DNA of 6,399 nt from Thermoleophilia bacterium. Lineage in GTDB: Bacteria > Actinomycetota > Thermoleophilia > RBG-16-64-13. The stretch is from assembly GCA_016929985.1 (NCBI GenBank), contig JAFGIH010000600.1, positions 1 to 6,399 of the forward strand, in the 5' to 3' direction. Positions 1 through 5,872 of the stretch are shown piece after piece. How positions within the stretch are numbered: position 1 is the stretch's first letter; the number at the start of each line of letters is the position of its first letter. A program made the translations under genes and the position numbers. The notes beneath the pieces are model-generated. The model was not told the DNA's origin, searched no databases, and saw only the letters and a program-made list of their open reading frames with translations.

Positions 1-87
1 CTGTACGGGGTCACCAAAGACCGGGTCGTGGTGCTGGATGCTGAGAAGCTCCTGGCCTCCAAGGACCTGTTGGTGAAGGGGGACTGA
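1..87 (+). CDS. cheW: CheW coupling protein, C-terminal fragment (5' end outside window)
   Basis: The window opens in frame inside a CheW-family coupling protein and reads 28 codons to a TGA at 85-87. The end of the protein (LYGVTKDRVVVLDAEKLL...) is the last beta strand and helix of a CheW domain, where the VVLDAEKLL segment is typical. It is base-for-base identical to the end of the complete cheW2 at 5869-6399 (residues 149-176). It is therefore either the same gene seen twice, because the molecule is circular or was assembled with overlapping ends, or the end of a second copy in a tandem duplication. It sits 42 bases upstream of cheA, the position a second CheW holds in Wsp-type operons. 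The identity as a CheW end is secure; whether it is a separate gene is not. Confidence 0.85.
   Translation: MYGVTKDRVVVLDAEKLLASKDLLVKGD
1..87. repeat. Terminal direct repeat, left copy (87 bp, identical to 6313-6399)
   Basis: All 87 bases at the left edge are found again, in the same orientation and without a mismatch, at the right edge. The repeat starts on a codon boundary and the right copy ends exactly on the cheW2 stop codon. The window edges cut both copies, so the true repeat could be longer. If the ends are merged, a 6312-bp circle or repeat unit results. Confidence 0.97.
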
Positions 88-119
88 CATGCAAGAAACA
101 AGCGGTAACAGCATAGAGC

Positions 120-125
120 GAGGTG
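120..125 (+). promoter_or_regulatory. Ribosome binding site of cheA
   Basis: GAGGTG lies four bases upstream of the ATG at 130, a good Shine-Dalgarno match and spacing. It supports ATG 130 as the start of cheA. The 42-base gap 88-129 is the only spacer between genes here without overlapping coding frames, apart from a possible 15-codon open frame (89-136). No promoter or terminator is recognisable in it. Confidence 0.7.
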
Positions 126-129
126 TCCC

Positions 130-2478
130 ATGCTAGATGACGAGGAATTCCTTAAAGACCTGATGGAGACCTTCCGCCAAGAAGCGGAGGAGCATATCCG
201 AGTCCTCTCCGGGGCCATCGTAGACCTCGAGAACGCGGGCGACCTCGAGACCGCGCGCGGACCGATCGAGACCCTATACCGCCAGCTGCACAGCCTGAAG
301 GGGGCCGCGGCGGCGGTGGGACTGCCACTGATCGTGTCGGTGTGCCAGGAGTCGGAGTCGGTGCTCGCGGCGCTCAAGCGCGGCGATCTGGCTCTGAGTC
401 TGTCGGTGGTCGATCTGCTGAGCGAGAGTGTCGACTGCCTGAACGGCTGCCTGCTGACCAAGGAGCTCGGGGCCGACCGCCAAGCCCCGGAACTACTGCG
501 CGAGCTGACGAACCTCTCCAACACCCGCACCGCGGAACCCGCCCCTGAGACCTCGACGATGGTCTTCCCCGGTCCCAGTAACGGTTCCCCCGACCGGTCT
601 TCGGCGCCCCAGGCACCCGCCGCGCAGGCGCAGACCGGGCTGACGCCGGAGACGGCAGCCCCGGACTCGCCGGCTCCAAGTGCGCCGGCACCCGAAACGC
701 CGACTTCGAAAGAGCCCGAGGCCAAGGCCGCCCCAGCCGCGGAGACGCCGATAGCCGCGACCGACACCGTGCGTGTCTCGACGAGCAAGCTGGAATCGCT
801 CATGCTGCAGGCCGAGGAGTTCATCTCGGTCAAGCTTGCCACCGGCCAACGCTCTAAGGCCCTCCGCGACGTGAGTACGCGGTTGGACGAATGGAAGCGG
901 GAGTGGTACCAGGCCCGCATCAGCGGCGAAGAGGAGAAGATGGAGGAGTTCCTCGAATGGAACTCCGCATTCATGGAAGGCCTCGCGGCCGATATCCGCA
1001 TGCTGGCGAAGTCGACCGACGACGAGCGTCGCACCATGGGCCCCATGGTGGACGAACTCCTGGACGGCATGAAGCGCGTGCTGATGCTGCCGGTGTCTTC
1101 GCTGCTCTCGAGCTTCCCCAAGATGGTCCGCGACCTGGCGCGTTCCCGCGGCAAGGTGGTGGACTTCTCGATCACGGGCGCCGACATCGAGATCGACAAG
1201 CGCATCATCGAGAATCTGAAAGACCCGCTCACCCATATCCTGCGCAACGCCGTGGACCACGGTGTCGAAGCCCCCGAGGTCAGGCAGGGCCTGGGCAAGC
1301 CGGTACGCGGTCAGATCGTCATCGCCGTCTCCCAACTCGAGAACAACAAGATCCAGATCCGCGTGTCCGATGACGGCGGCGGTATCGACGTCGACCGCCT
1401 GCGCGAAGTGGCCGTGCGCGAGGGACTGCGCACTCAGGGACAGGTGGAGGCCACCGACGACGCCGAGGCGCTGCGCTTGGCGTTCGCCTCCGGTCTCTCC
1501 ACCAGCCAGGTGGTATCGCAGATCTCCGGCAGGGGGCTCGGACTCGCCATCGTGGAGGAGAAAGTCGAGAACCTGGGCGGCTCGGTGACCGTGGAGACAG
1601 GGAGGGGCAAGGGCACCACGTTCCGCATCATCGTGCCGGCCACTCTGGCGACGGCCCGCGGCATCCTGGCCCAGGTCTCCGACTGGCCGTTCGTCATGCC
1701 CGTGGTGGGAGTCGACCGGGTGGTGCGGGTCCGCAAAGGGCATGTGCGCCTGGTGGAGAACCGCGAGACCATCCAACTCGAGGGGCGCACGGTGCCGCTC
1801 GTGTATATGCAAGAGGTGCTCGACCTGCCGGTCAAACCGCAGCGCAACGCTTCCGACTACATACAGGCTGTGGTAGCCGGAAGCGGCGACGACCGGGTCG
1901 CCTTCGCAGTCGACCGCATCCTAGGCGAGCAAGAGGTGCTCGTGAAGACCCTGGGGCCGCAACTCGTGCGCGTGCGGAACATCTCCGGCGGAACGATCAT
2001 CGGATCGGGCAAGGTGGTGCCCATCATCAACACGGCGGACCTTCTGCAGTCGGCTTCGCGCCGGTCTGCGATGGAAGGGCGCATCGAGATGGCCGGGTCG
2101 AACGGCAACGGCGCACGGAAGGCCGTGTTGGTCGTCGAGGACTCCATCACCTCGCGGATGCTCCTCAAGAACGTGCTCGAAGCCGCCGGCTACTATGTGA
2201 AGCCCACCGTCGACGGCCTTGATGCTCTGTCGGCGCTGCACGAGGAAGACTTCGACCTGGTCATCAGCGACATCGAGATGCCGCGTATGGACGGGTTCGA
2301 GCTCACGAGCAAGATCCGTAACGACACGCGCCTTGCGCGGGTGCCGGTGCTGCTGGTGACCGCCATGGAGTCACAGGAGCAGAAGGAACGAGGCATCGAT
2401 GTGGGGGCGAACGCCTATCTCACCAAGAGCTCCTTCACGCAAGGGACCCTTCTCGAGACGGCGCGGAGCCTTCTGTGA
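130..2478 (+). CDS. cheA: Hybrid chemotaxis histidine kinase CheA with C-terminal receiver (WspE-like)
   Basis: This is the histidine kinase of a chemosensory array (782 residues, cytoplasmic). Domains in order: an HPt (P1) domain at about 1-130 with phospho-acceptor His54 in LYRQLHSLKGAA; a Pro/Ala-rich disordered linker at about 133-212 in place of a recognisable CheY/CheB-binding P2 domain; a P3 dimerisation domain at about 214-330; an HATPase domain at about 335-502 with N box HILRNAVDHGVE (369-380), G1 DDGGGID (414-420), FASGLSTS (452-459), G2 GRGLGL (467-472) and GKGTTF (493-498); a CheW-like P5 at about 503-640; and a receiver at 664-782 with acidic pair Glu670/Asp671, phospho-site Asp714 (SDIEMPRMDG), Thr744 and Lys766. 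All key residues are present, so kinase and receiver look functional. P3 is roughly 35 residues longer than in E. coli CheA, a pattern I associate with WspE-type hybrid kinases. The ATG is preceded by GAGGTG. The stop overlaps cheB by four bases. The CheA-REC call is very secure; the WspE-like subtype is inferred from architecture and neighbours. Confidence 0.97.
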   Translation: MLDDEEFLKDLMETFRQEAEEHIRVLSGAIVDLENAGDLETARGPIETLYRQLHSLKGAAAAVGLPLIVSVCQESESVLAALKRGDLALSLSVVDLLSESVDCLNGCLLTKELGADRQAPELLRELTNLSNTRTAEPAPETSTMVFPGPSNGSPDRSSAPQAPAAQAQTGLTPETAAPDSPAPSAPAPETPTSKEPEAKAAPAAETPIAATDTVRVSTSKLESLMLQAEEFISVKLATGQRSKALRDVSTRLDEWKREWYQARISGEEEKMEEFLEWNSAFMEGLAADIRMLAKSTDDERRTMGPMVDELLDGMKRVLMLPVSSLLSSFPKMVRDLARSRGKVVDFSITGADIEIDKRIIENLKDPLTHILRNAVDHGVEAPEVRQGLGKPVRGQIVIAVSQLENNKIQIRVSDDGGGIDVDRLREVAVREGLRTQGQVEATDDAEALRLAFASGLSTSQVVSQISGRGLGLAIVEEKVENLGGSVTVETGRGKGTTFRIIVPATLATARGILAQVSDWPFVMPVVGVDRVVRVRKGHVRLVENRETIQLEGRTVPLVYMQEVLDLPVKPQRNASDYIQAVVAGSGDDRVAFAVDRILGEQEVLVKTLGPQLVRVRNISGGTIIGSGKVVPIINTADLLQSASRRSAMEGRIEMAGSNGNGARKAVLVVEDSITSRMLLKNVLEAAGYYVKPTVDGLDALSALHEEDFDLVISDIEMPRMDGFELTSKIRNDTRLARVPVLLVTAMESQEQKERGIDVGANAYLTKSSFTQGTLLETARSLL

Positions 2479-3698
2479 CATCGGGTCCCGCACGGACGGT
2501 CAGACTGCTGATCGTGGACAACTCGCCCACGGCGCGCGAGCGGCTCCAGCGGCTGCTCGACCCAGTGCCGGATATCGACGTGGTGGGTGAGGCCGGGTCG
2601 GTCGAGAAGGCGCTGCGTCTCTTCGAAGACATCATCCCCACCGCCGTGCTGATGGATTGCGAGATGCCCAAGCCGGGCAGCTTCGCCGCACTGAACGAGA
2701 TGATGAGCCTGTATCCGGTGCCCATCATCATGATGACGAAACAGACGCCGGAGGCGGGTTCGCCACTCGAGAGCCAAGCTCTCGAGACGGGGGCAGTCGC
2801 GCTCGTCACCTGGACGCCCGGAAGCCCCGGCAAGACCGGTGACGCCAACCTGCTCCGCACCGTGCGGGCCATGTCAGAGGTCAAAGTGGTCCGACGCCGC
2901 GGACAGCTCTCGCGCGCCACCGTCAGCGCCATAGAGGCGACCGGTGGATCGGCGCACGTACGCAGCACCTCCCCGGCCGCCGCGCGTGCGGCGACCCCGA
3001 CGGCCGCGGCTACCGCGGTAGCCGCGGGCCCCGCAACGTCGCGCGCCGGCGCCTCGCGCTCGGCCGCCTCGGTCCAGCCGCTGCTGGCCACCCCGGTGCA
3101 TCGCGTCGAGATCGTCGCCATCGGAGCATCGACAGGTGGACCGCCCGTTCTCCAGACGATACTGAGCGGCCTGTCGCGACCGCTTCCGGTGCCCATCGTG
3201 ATCGTGCAGCACCTGAGCCGTGGGTTCCAGAGCAGCCTGATCTCCTGGTTGAGCGACGCCACCCGCATGCGCATCGTGGTCGCCCAACACGGCATGCCGC
3301 TCGATGCCGGGATCGTCTACCTAGCGCCCGACGACCGGCACATGGTCGTGGATGCCGCAGGGCGCGCGATGATGAACAGCGACCCGCCCGAGAACGGGTC
3401 GCGCCCATCCGTGTCGGTGCTCTTCCGATCGGTCTCCCAACGCTACGGCCCTCACGCCGTGGGCATCCTGCTCACCGGCATGGGACGCGACGGAGCGAAA
3501 GAGCTGAAGCTCATGCGCGACAAGGGCGCCGCGACCATCGCGCAGGACGAGGAGACCTCGGTGGTGCACGGTATGCCGGGCGAGGCCATCAAGCTGAAGG
3601 GAGCGCGTTACATACTGCCGCCCGAGCGCATGGCCTCCGTGGTGGAGCATCACGTCATGGGATCGATGAACGGAGTGAGCGCGGCCTCCAGTCGGTGA
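2475..3698 (+). CDS. cheB: Chemoreceptor glutamate methylesterase CheB (WspF-like) with atypical receiver
   Basis: CheB removes methyl groups from receptor glutamates and opposes CheR; it normally acts when CheA phosphorylates its receiver. The 407-residue protein has an N-terminal receiver (about 8-140), an Ala/Thr/Ser-rich linker (about 145-207) and a C-terminal methylesterase domain (about 209-395). The catalytic triad is complete: Ser219 in AIGASTGGP, His246 in VQHLSRGF and Asp339 in TGMGRDGA; QDEETSVVHGMPGEA (357-371) is also typical. The receiver is unusual. Its phospho-site Asp61 (MDCEMP) is kept, but the acidic pair is Asp15-Asn16, the usual DG after the phospho-site loop is GS, and the conserved Lys of the VPKP loop is replaced (VTWTP, Trp113). 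Phosphorylation control may therefore be weak or changed. The start is GTG at 2475, which overlaps the cheA stop as GTGA; GGAG at 2465-2468 is six bases upstream. Translational coupling to cheA is likely. Family assignment is secure. Confidence 0.95.
   Translation: MTSGPARTVRLLIVDNSPTARERLQRLLDPVPDIDVVGEAGSVEKALRLFEDIIPTAVLMDCEMPKPGSFAALNEMMSLYPVPIIMMTKQTPEAGSPLESQALETGAVALVTWTPGSPGKTGDANLLRTVRAMSEVKVVRRRGQLSRATVSAIEATGGSAHVRSTSPAAARAATPTAAATAVAAGPATSRAGASRSAASVQPLLATPVHRVEIVAIGASTGGPPVLQTILSGLSRPLPVPIVIVQHLSRGFQSSLISWLSDATRMRIVVAQHGMPLDAGIVYLAPDDRHMVVDAAGRAMMNSDPPENGSRPSVSVLFRSVSQRYGPHAVGILLTGMGRDGAKELKLMRDKGAATIAQDEETSVVHGMPGEAIKLKGARYILPPERMASVVEHHVMGSMNGVSAASSR
3004..3027. repeat. 24-bp perfect palindrome inside the cheB linker
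   Basis: The two 12-base arms are exact reverse complements with no loop, centred between 3015 and 3016, with CCGCGG at both ends and in the middle. It lies in the low-complexity Ala-rich linker of cheB, so alanine and glycine codons alone could produce much of it. It could form a hairpin in DNA or mRNA, but nothing shows a function. Confidence 0.85.
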
Positions 3699-3819
3699 TT
3701 TGCATAAAGCCGCGGCCCTATTCAGCCGATACAAAGGGCTGGAAGGCACTGTCGGCATGAACGAAGACGCCACCTCCGGCGCTCTCCTGCCGGGCATCCA
3801 GGTCAAGGGGAAGGTATGA
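3697..3819 (+). pseudogene. 3' remnant of an upstream operon gene, possibly a chemoreceptor (MCP) tail
   Basis: Between cheB and cheW1 an open frame runs without a stop from 3679 to a TGA at 3817-3819. From 3697 it encodes 40 residues. The segment LHKAAALFSRYKG resembles the end of methyl-accepting chemotaxis proteins, where a short helix finishes in a Phe-x-x-(Tyr)-Lys/Arg pattern before a flexible tail; this likeness is suggestive only. From the internal ATG at 3757, third codon positions are G or C in 17 of 20 codons, as expected of coding DNA here. The TGA overlaps the cheW1 ATG as ATGA, the same coupling seen at the other gene junctions. Wsp-type operons place the receptor gene directly before the first CheW. 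I infer that this is the end of a receptor gene whose main body is missing, joined to the end of cheB. Alternatives are a 20-residue ORF from 3757 with a weak GGAAGG upstream, or a non-coding spacer. No promoter or terminator is evident. Confidence 0.5.
3805..3814 (+). promoter_or_regulatory. Ribosome binding site of cheW1
   Basis: The purine run AAGGGGAAGG ends one base before the ATG at 3816; its GGGG is five bases from this ATG, and its second AGG lies seven bases before the second ATG at 3822. Either codon could start cheW1. The first is preferred because of its ATGA overlap with the preceding frame. Confidence 0.6.
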
Positions 3820-4376
3820 GCATGCAGTCGAACGGTTCTTCGGTTCTCTATGAGCCGGGTATGTCCACCACCGACGGTGGCCCCACCGCCAACGGTGGAG
3901 GCCCCACCGGCTCTACCGAGACCTGGGTGCTGTTCAGCGTCGACTCCCAGAAGTACGGACTCTTGATCGCAGAGGTGGAACGTATCCTGCGGGCCGTCGA
4001 GGTGAAACCACTGCCGCAATCTCCCCCTCATGTGCTGGGCATCATCAACATGCAGGGCGCCATCTTGCCGGTCATCGACCTCAGGTACTGCCTGGGTCGC
4101 CCTGAGCGCCCCATCCAACCCGAAGACCACTTCATCGTGGCCCGTACCCCCACCACCATCGCCGTACTACCGGTGGACGCCGCCCTGGGCTCGGTGGAAG
4201 TGCCTGTGGGCTCTGACGCGGCGGGTGAGAAGGCCCGCGACCGTTACCTACGCAAGATCGTGCCGTGGGGCCACGAGGTCATCTACGCTCTGGACCTGGA
4301 GCGGGTGGTGTTCGGAGACGAGTCTCCCGAGGACTCCCAGCTCACCTCCGCCCTACAGGTCATGGAGAAGGAATGA
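3816..4376 (+). CDS. cheW: CheW coupling protein 1 (WspB-like)
   Basis: CheW proteins link chemoreceptors to CheA in the signalling array. This 186-residue protein has a Gly/Ser/Thr-rich disordered N-terminus (1-35) and one CheW domain at about 36-168, starting ETWVLFSVDSQKYGLLIAEV and containing the core PPHVLGIINMQGAILPVIDLR. A short acidic tail follows. The conserved Arg of the N-x-RG motif (Arg62 in E. coli CheW) is Gln80 here, whereas cheW2 keeps Arg. The two CheWs are clearly divergent and not recent copies. In Wsp-type operons the first CheW lies between the receptor and CheR-TPR, as this one does once the window is closed. The ATG overlaps the stop of the preceding frame, and the gene's stop overlaps the cheR start (ATGA). 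A second ATG at 3822 is a possible alternative start. Assignment to CheW is secure; a WspB-like role is inferred. Confidence 0.93.
   Translation: MSMQSNGSSVLYEPGMSTTDGGPTANGGGPTGSTETWVLFSVDSQKYGLLIAEVERILRAVEVKPLPQSPPHVLGIINMQGAILPVIDLRYCLGRPERPIQPEDHFIVARTPTTIAVLPVDAALGSVEVPVGSDAAGEKARDRYLRKIVPWGHEVIYALDLERVVFGDESPEDSQLTSALQVMEKE
3874..3909. repeat. Imperfect short tandem repeat in the cheW1 N-terminal linker
   Basis: ACGGTGGCCCCACCG at 3874-3888 recurs as ACGGTGGAGGCCCCACCG at 3892-3909, with one added triplet. It encodes the repeated DGGPT / NGGGPT of the disordered N-terminus. Each unit can also form a small GGTGG/CCACC hairpin. It is probably just linker expansion. Confidence 0.6.
4364..4367 (+). 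promoter_or_regulatory. Ribosome binding site deciding the cheR start
   Basis: GGAG sits five bases upstream of ATG 4373. The frame is also open further upstream to an ATG at 4265, but that would overlap cheW1 by 112 bases and the added 36 residues (Gly/Arg-rich, no CheR similarity) read as an out-of-frame shadow of cheW1. The RBS and the ATGA overlap decide for 4373. Confidence 0.7.
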
Positions 4377-5872
4377 GCTCCGACCTCTCTGTGCCGGCTG
4401 CGCTCATCTCCGAGCGCATGGGCCTCCACTTCCAGGAAGACCGGTGGCCCGACCTCATCCGAGGCCTGGAGAGGGCCGCGGCCAGCCTGGGCTTCGACAA
4501 CGTCCACACCTTCATCGCCCATCTCCTCGCCGACCGATTCGGCCAGCGCGAGGTGCATGCTCTCGCCACCCATCTGACCATCGGCGAGACCTACTTTTTC
4601 CGGACGCCGGAGACTTTCGGGATGCTGGAGTCAAAGTTGCTGCCCGAGCTCATCGCCGCGCAGCAGCACAACACCACCCGCCGTCTGCGCATCTGGAGTG
4701 CCGGGTGCGCCACCGGGCAGGAGGCGTACTCGCTCGCCATCCTTGTCTCGAAGATGATCCCCCGCCGTTCGGAGTGGGAGATCACCATCCTGGCGAGCGA
4801 CATCAATCCTGAAGCCCTCGAGACGGCTCGAGCGGCCGTGTATACGCAGTGGTCGTTCCGCGACACGCCGCCCTGGGTTATGAACGGCTACTTCACCAAG
4901 ACGAGCGACGGCCGCTTCGCCGTCGACCAGGCCATCCGGGAGATGGTGACGTTCCGGTACCTCAATCTCGCCGAGGATAACTACCCCTCGGTGGCGATGG
5001 GCATAGGCGACTTCGACTTGGTGCTGTGCCGCAACGTCATCATGTACTTCTCCCGGGAAGTGGCGAAGCAGGTATCCGACAGGCTACAGAAGTCGGTCCG
5101 GGAGGGCGGCTACCTCATGGTCACCGCCAGCGAGGGCTCGCGCGCCTTCCACCTCCCATCGATGGTGAGCGGCGGAGAGATCGTCTACAAGAAGGCCCCG
5201 CCCGCCTCCGCGCATACCGCGGCCGGCCGCTCGACAGACGCTGGGGCGTCCGCCGCGTCCAAAGCGCGCCGCTCGGCCGCCGCCGCCGGTTCGCGCTGGG
5301 CCCCGGCGCCGGCCCCGCCGCCGAAGCCGGCTATGGCCGCGCCTGCCCCCGCTAAGCCGGTGGGCGTTGCGAGTGCGCAGCGAGCGGAGCTCCGTTTGGA
5401 GCGGAGGGCCTATGCCCGCCACGGCCAGGTCGCGGCCTCCGCAAAACGTCACGTGCAGCCCCCGACCAAGTACGTCGATCCGCGCGAGGCAGCCAAGGAA
5501 GCCCGCCTTCTGGCCGACAAGGGCGACCTGGTGCAGGCCCTGACCCGCTGCGAGACGGCGTTGGAGTGCGACAAGCTCAACCCGGCCCTCTACTACCTGA
5601 AAGCGAGCATCCTGCACGAGTTGGGCCACCAGGACGGCGCGGAGCAAGCGCTGCAATCCACACTCTTCCTCGACAGTGACTTCACGATGGCCCGGGTCAT
5701 GCTGGGCACCATCGCCCGCGGCCAGTCGCGGACGAGCGAATCAACCAAGCACTTTCGCGCCGCCCTCTCGCAACTCCAGCAGATGCCTCCGAACGCGGTG
5801 CTGCCGGAGACCGACGGCCTCACCGCCGGCGAGATAGCCGAGATGGTCACCTCTCTCATGGGGAGTGAATGA
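4373..5872 (+). CDS. cheR: CheR chemoreceptor methyltransferase with C-terminal TPR domain (WspC-like)
   Basis: CheR uses S-adenosylmethionine to methylate receptor glutamates, setting receptor gain together with CheB. The 499-residue protein has a CheR N-terminal helical domain (about 8-75), a SAM-dependent methyltransferase domain (about 76-275), an Ala/Pro-rich linker (about 275-365) and a C-terminal TPR-like helical region (about 370-468). Visible motifs are HLTIGETYFFR (67-77), the SAM-binding IWSAGCATGQEAYSLAI (107-123), ASDIN (141-145), RYLNL (195-199) and FDLVLCRNVIMYF (214-226). In the TPR region, repeats such as EARLLADKGDLVQALTRCETAL and LYYLKASILHELGHQDGAEQ show the usual Ala/Leu/Gly spacing; about three repeats fit. 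TPR-bearing CheRs are typical of Wsp-type systems (WspC), where the TPRs are thought to mediate protein contacts. ATG 4373 overlaps the cheW1 stop, and the stop overlaps cheW2. CheR identity is secure; the number of TPRs is approximate. Confidence 0.96.
   Translation: MSSDLSVPAALISERMGLHFQEDRWPDLIRGLERAAASLGFDNVHTFIAHLLADRFGQREVHALATHLTIGETYFFRTPETFGMLESKLLPELIAAQQHNTTRRLRIWSAGCATGQEAYSLAILVSKMIPRRSEWEITILASDINPEALETARAAVYTQWSFRDTPPWVMNGYFTKTSDGRFAVDQAIREMVTFRYLNLAEDNYPSVAMGIGDFDLVLCRNVIMYFSREVAKQVSDRLQKSVREGGYLMVTASEGSRAFHLPSMVSGGEIVYKKAPPASAHTAAGRSTDAGASAASKARRSAAAAGSRWAPAPAPPPKPAMAAPAPAKPVGVASAQRAELRLERRAYARHGQVAASAKRHVQPPTKYVDPREAAKEARLLADKGDLVQALTRCETALECDKLNPALYYLKASILHELGHQDGAEQALQSTLFLDSDFTMARVMLGTIARGQSRTSESTKHFRAALSQLQQMPPNAVLPETDGLTAGEIAEMVTSLMGSE

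Noticed and set aside
493..1812. A 439-codon open frame on the minus strand opposite cheA
   Set aside because: It is antisense to the conserved CheA domains, and its His/Arg/Gly-rich translation resembles no known family; long antisense frames are common in GC-rich genes.
3699..3815. A rho-independent terminator or promoter between cheB and cheW1
   Set aside because: Only short inverted repeats such as GCCGCGGC are present, with no stable stem followed by a T-run, and no convincing -35/-10 pair; the open frame explains the stretch better.
4265..4372. A longer cheR start giving 36 extra residues
   Set aside because: It would overlap cheW1 deeply, the extra residues are Gly/Arg-rich out-of-frame sequence, and the ATG at 4373 has a good RBS and the operon-typical ATGA overlap.
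4571..4603. CheR motif reading IGETYFFR where E. coli-type CheR has Asn in the corresponding N-x-T-x-FFR motif
   Set aside because: From family knowledge the GETYFFR form is common among TPR-type CheR proteins, so it is not an anomaly.
4030..4812. A 260-codon plus-strand frame across cheW1 and cheR
   Set aside because: It lies out of frame over two conserved genes, and its Arg/Pro/Ser-rich translation has no family features.
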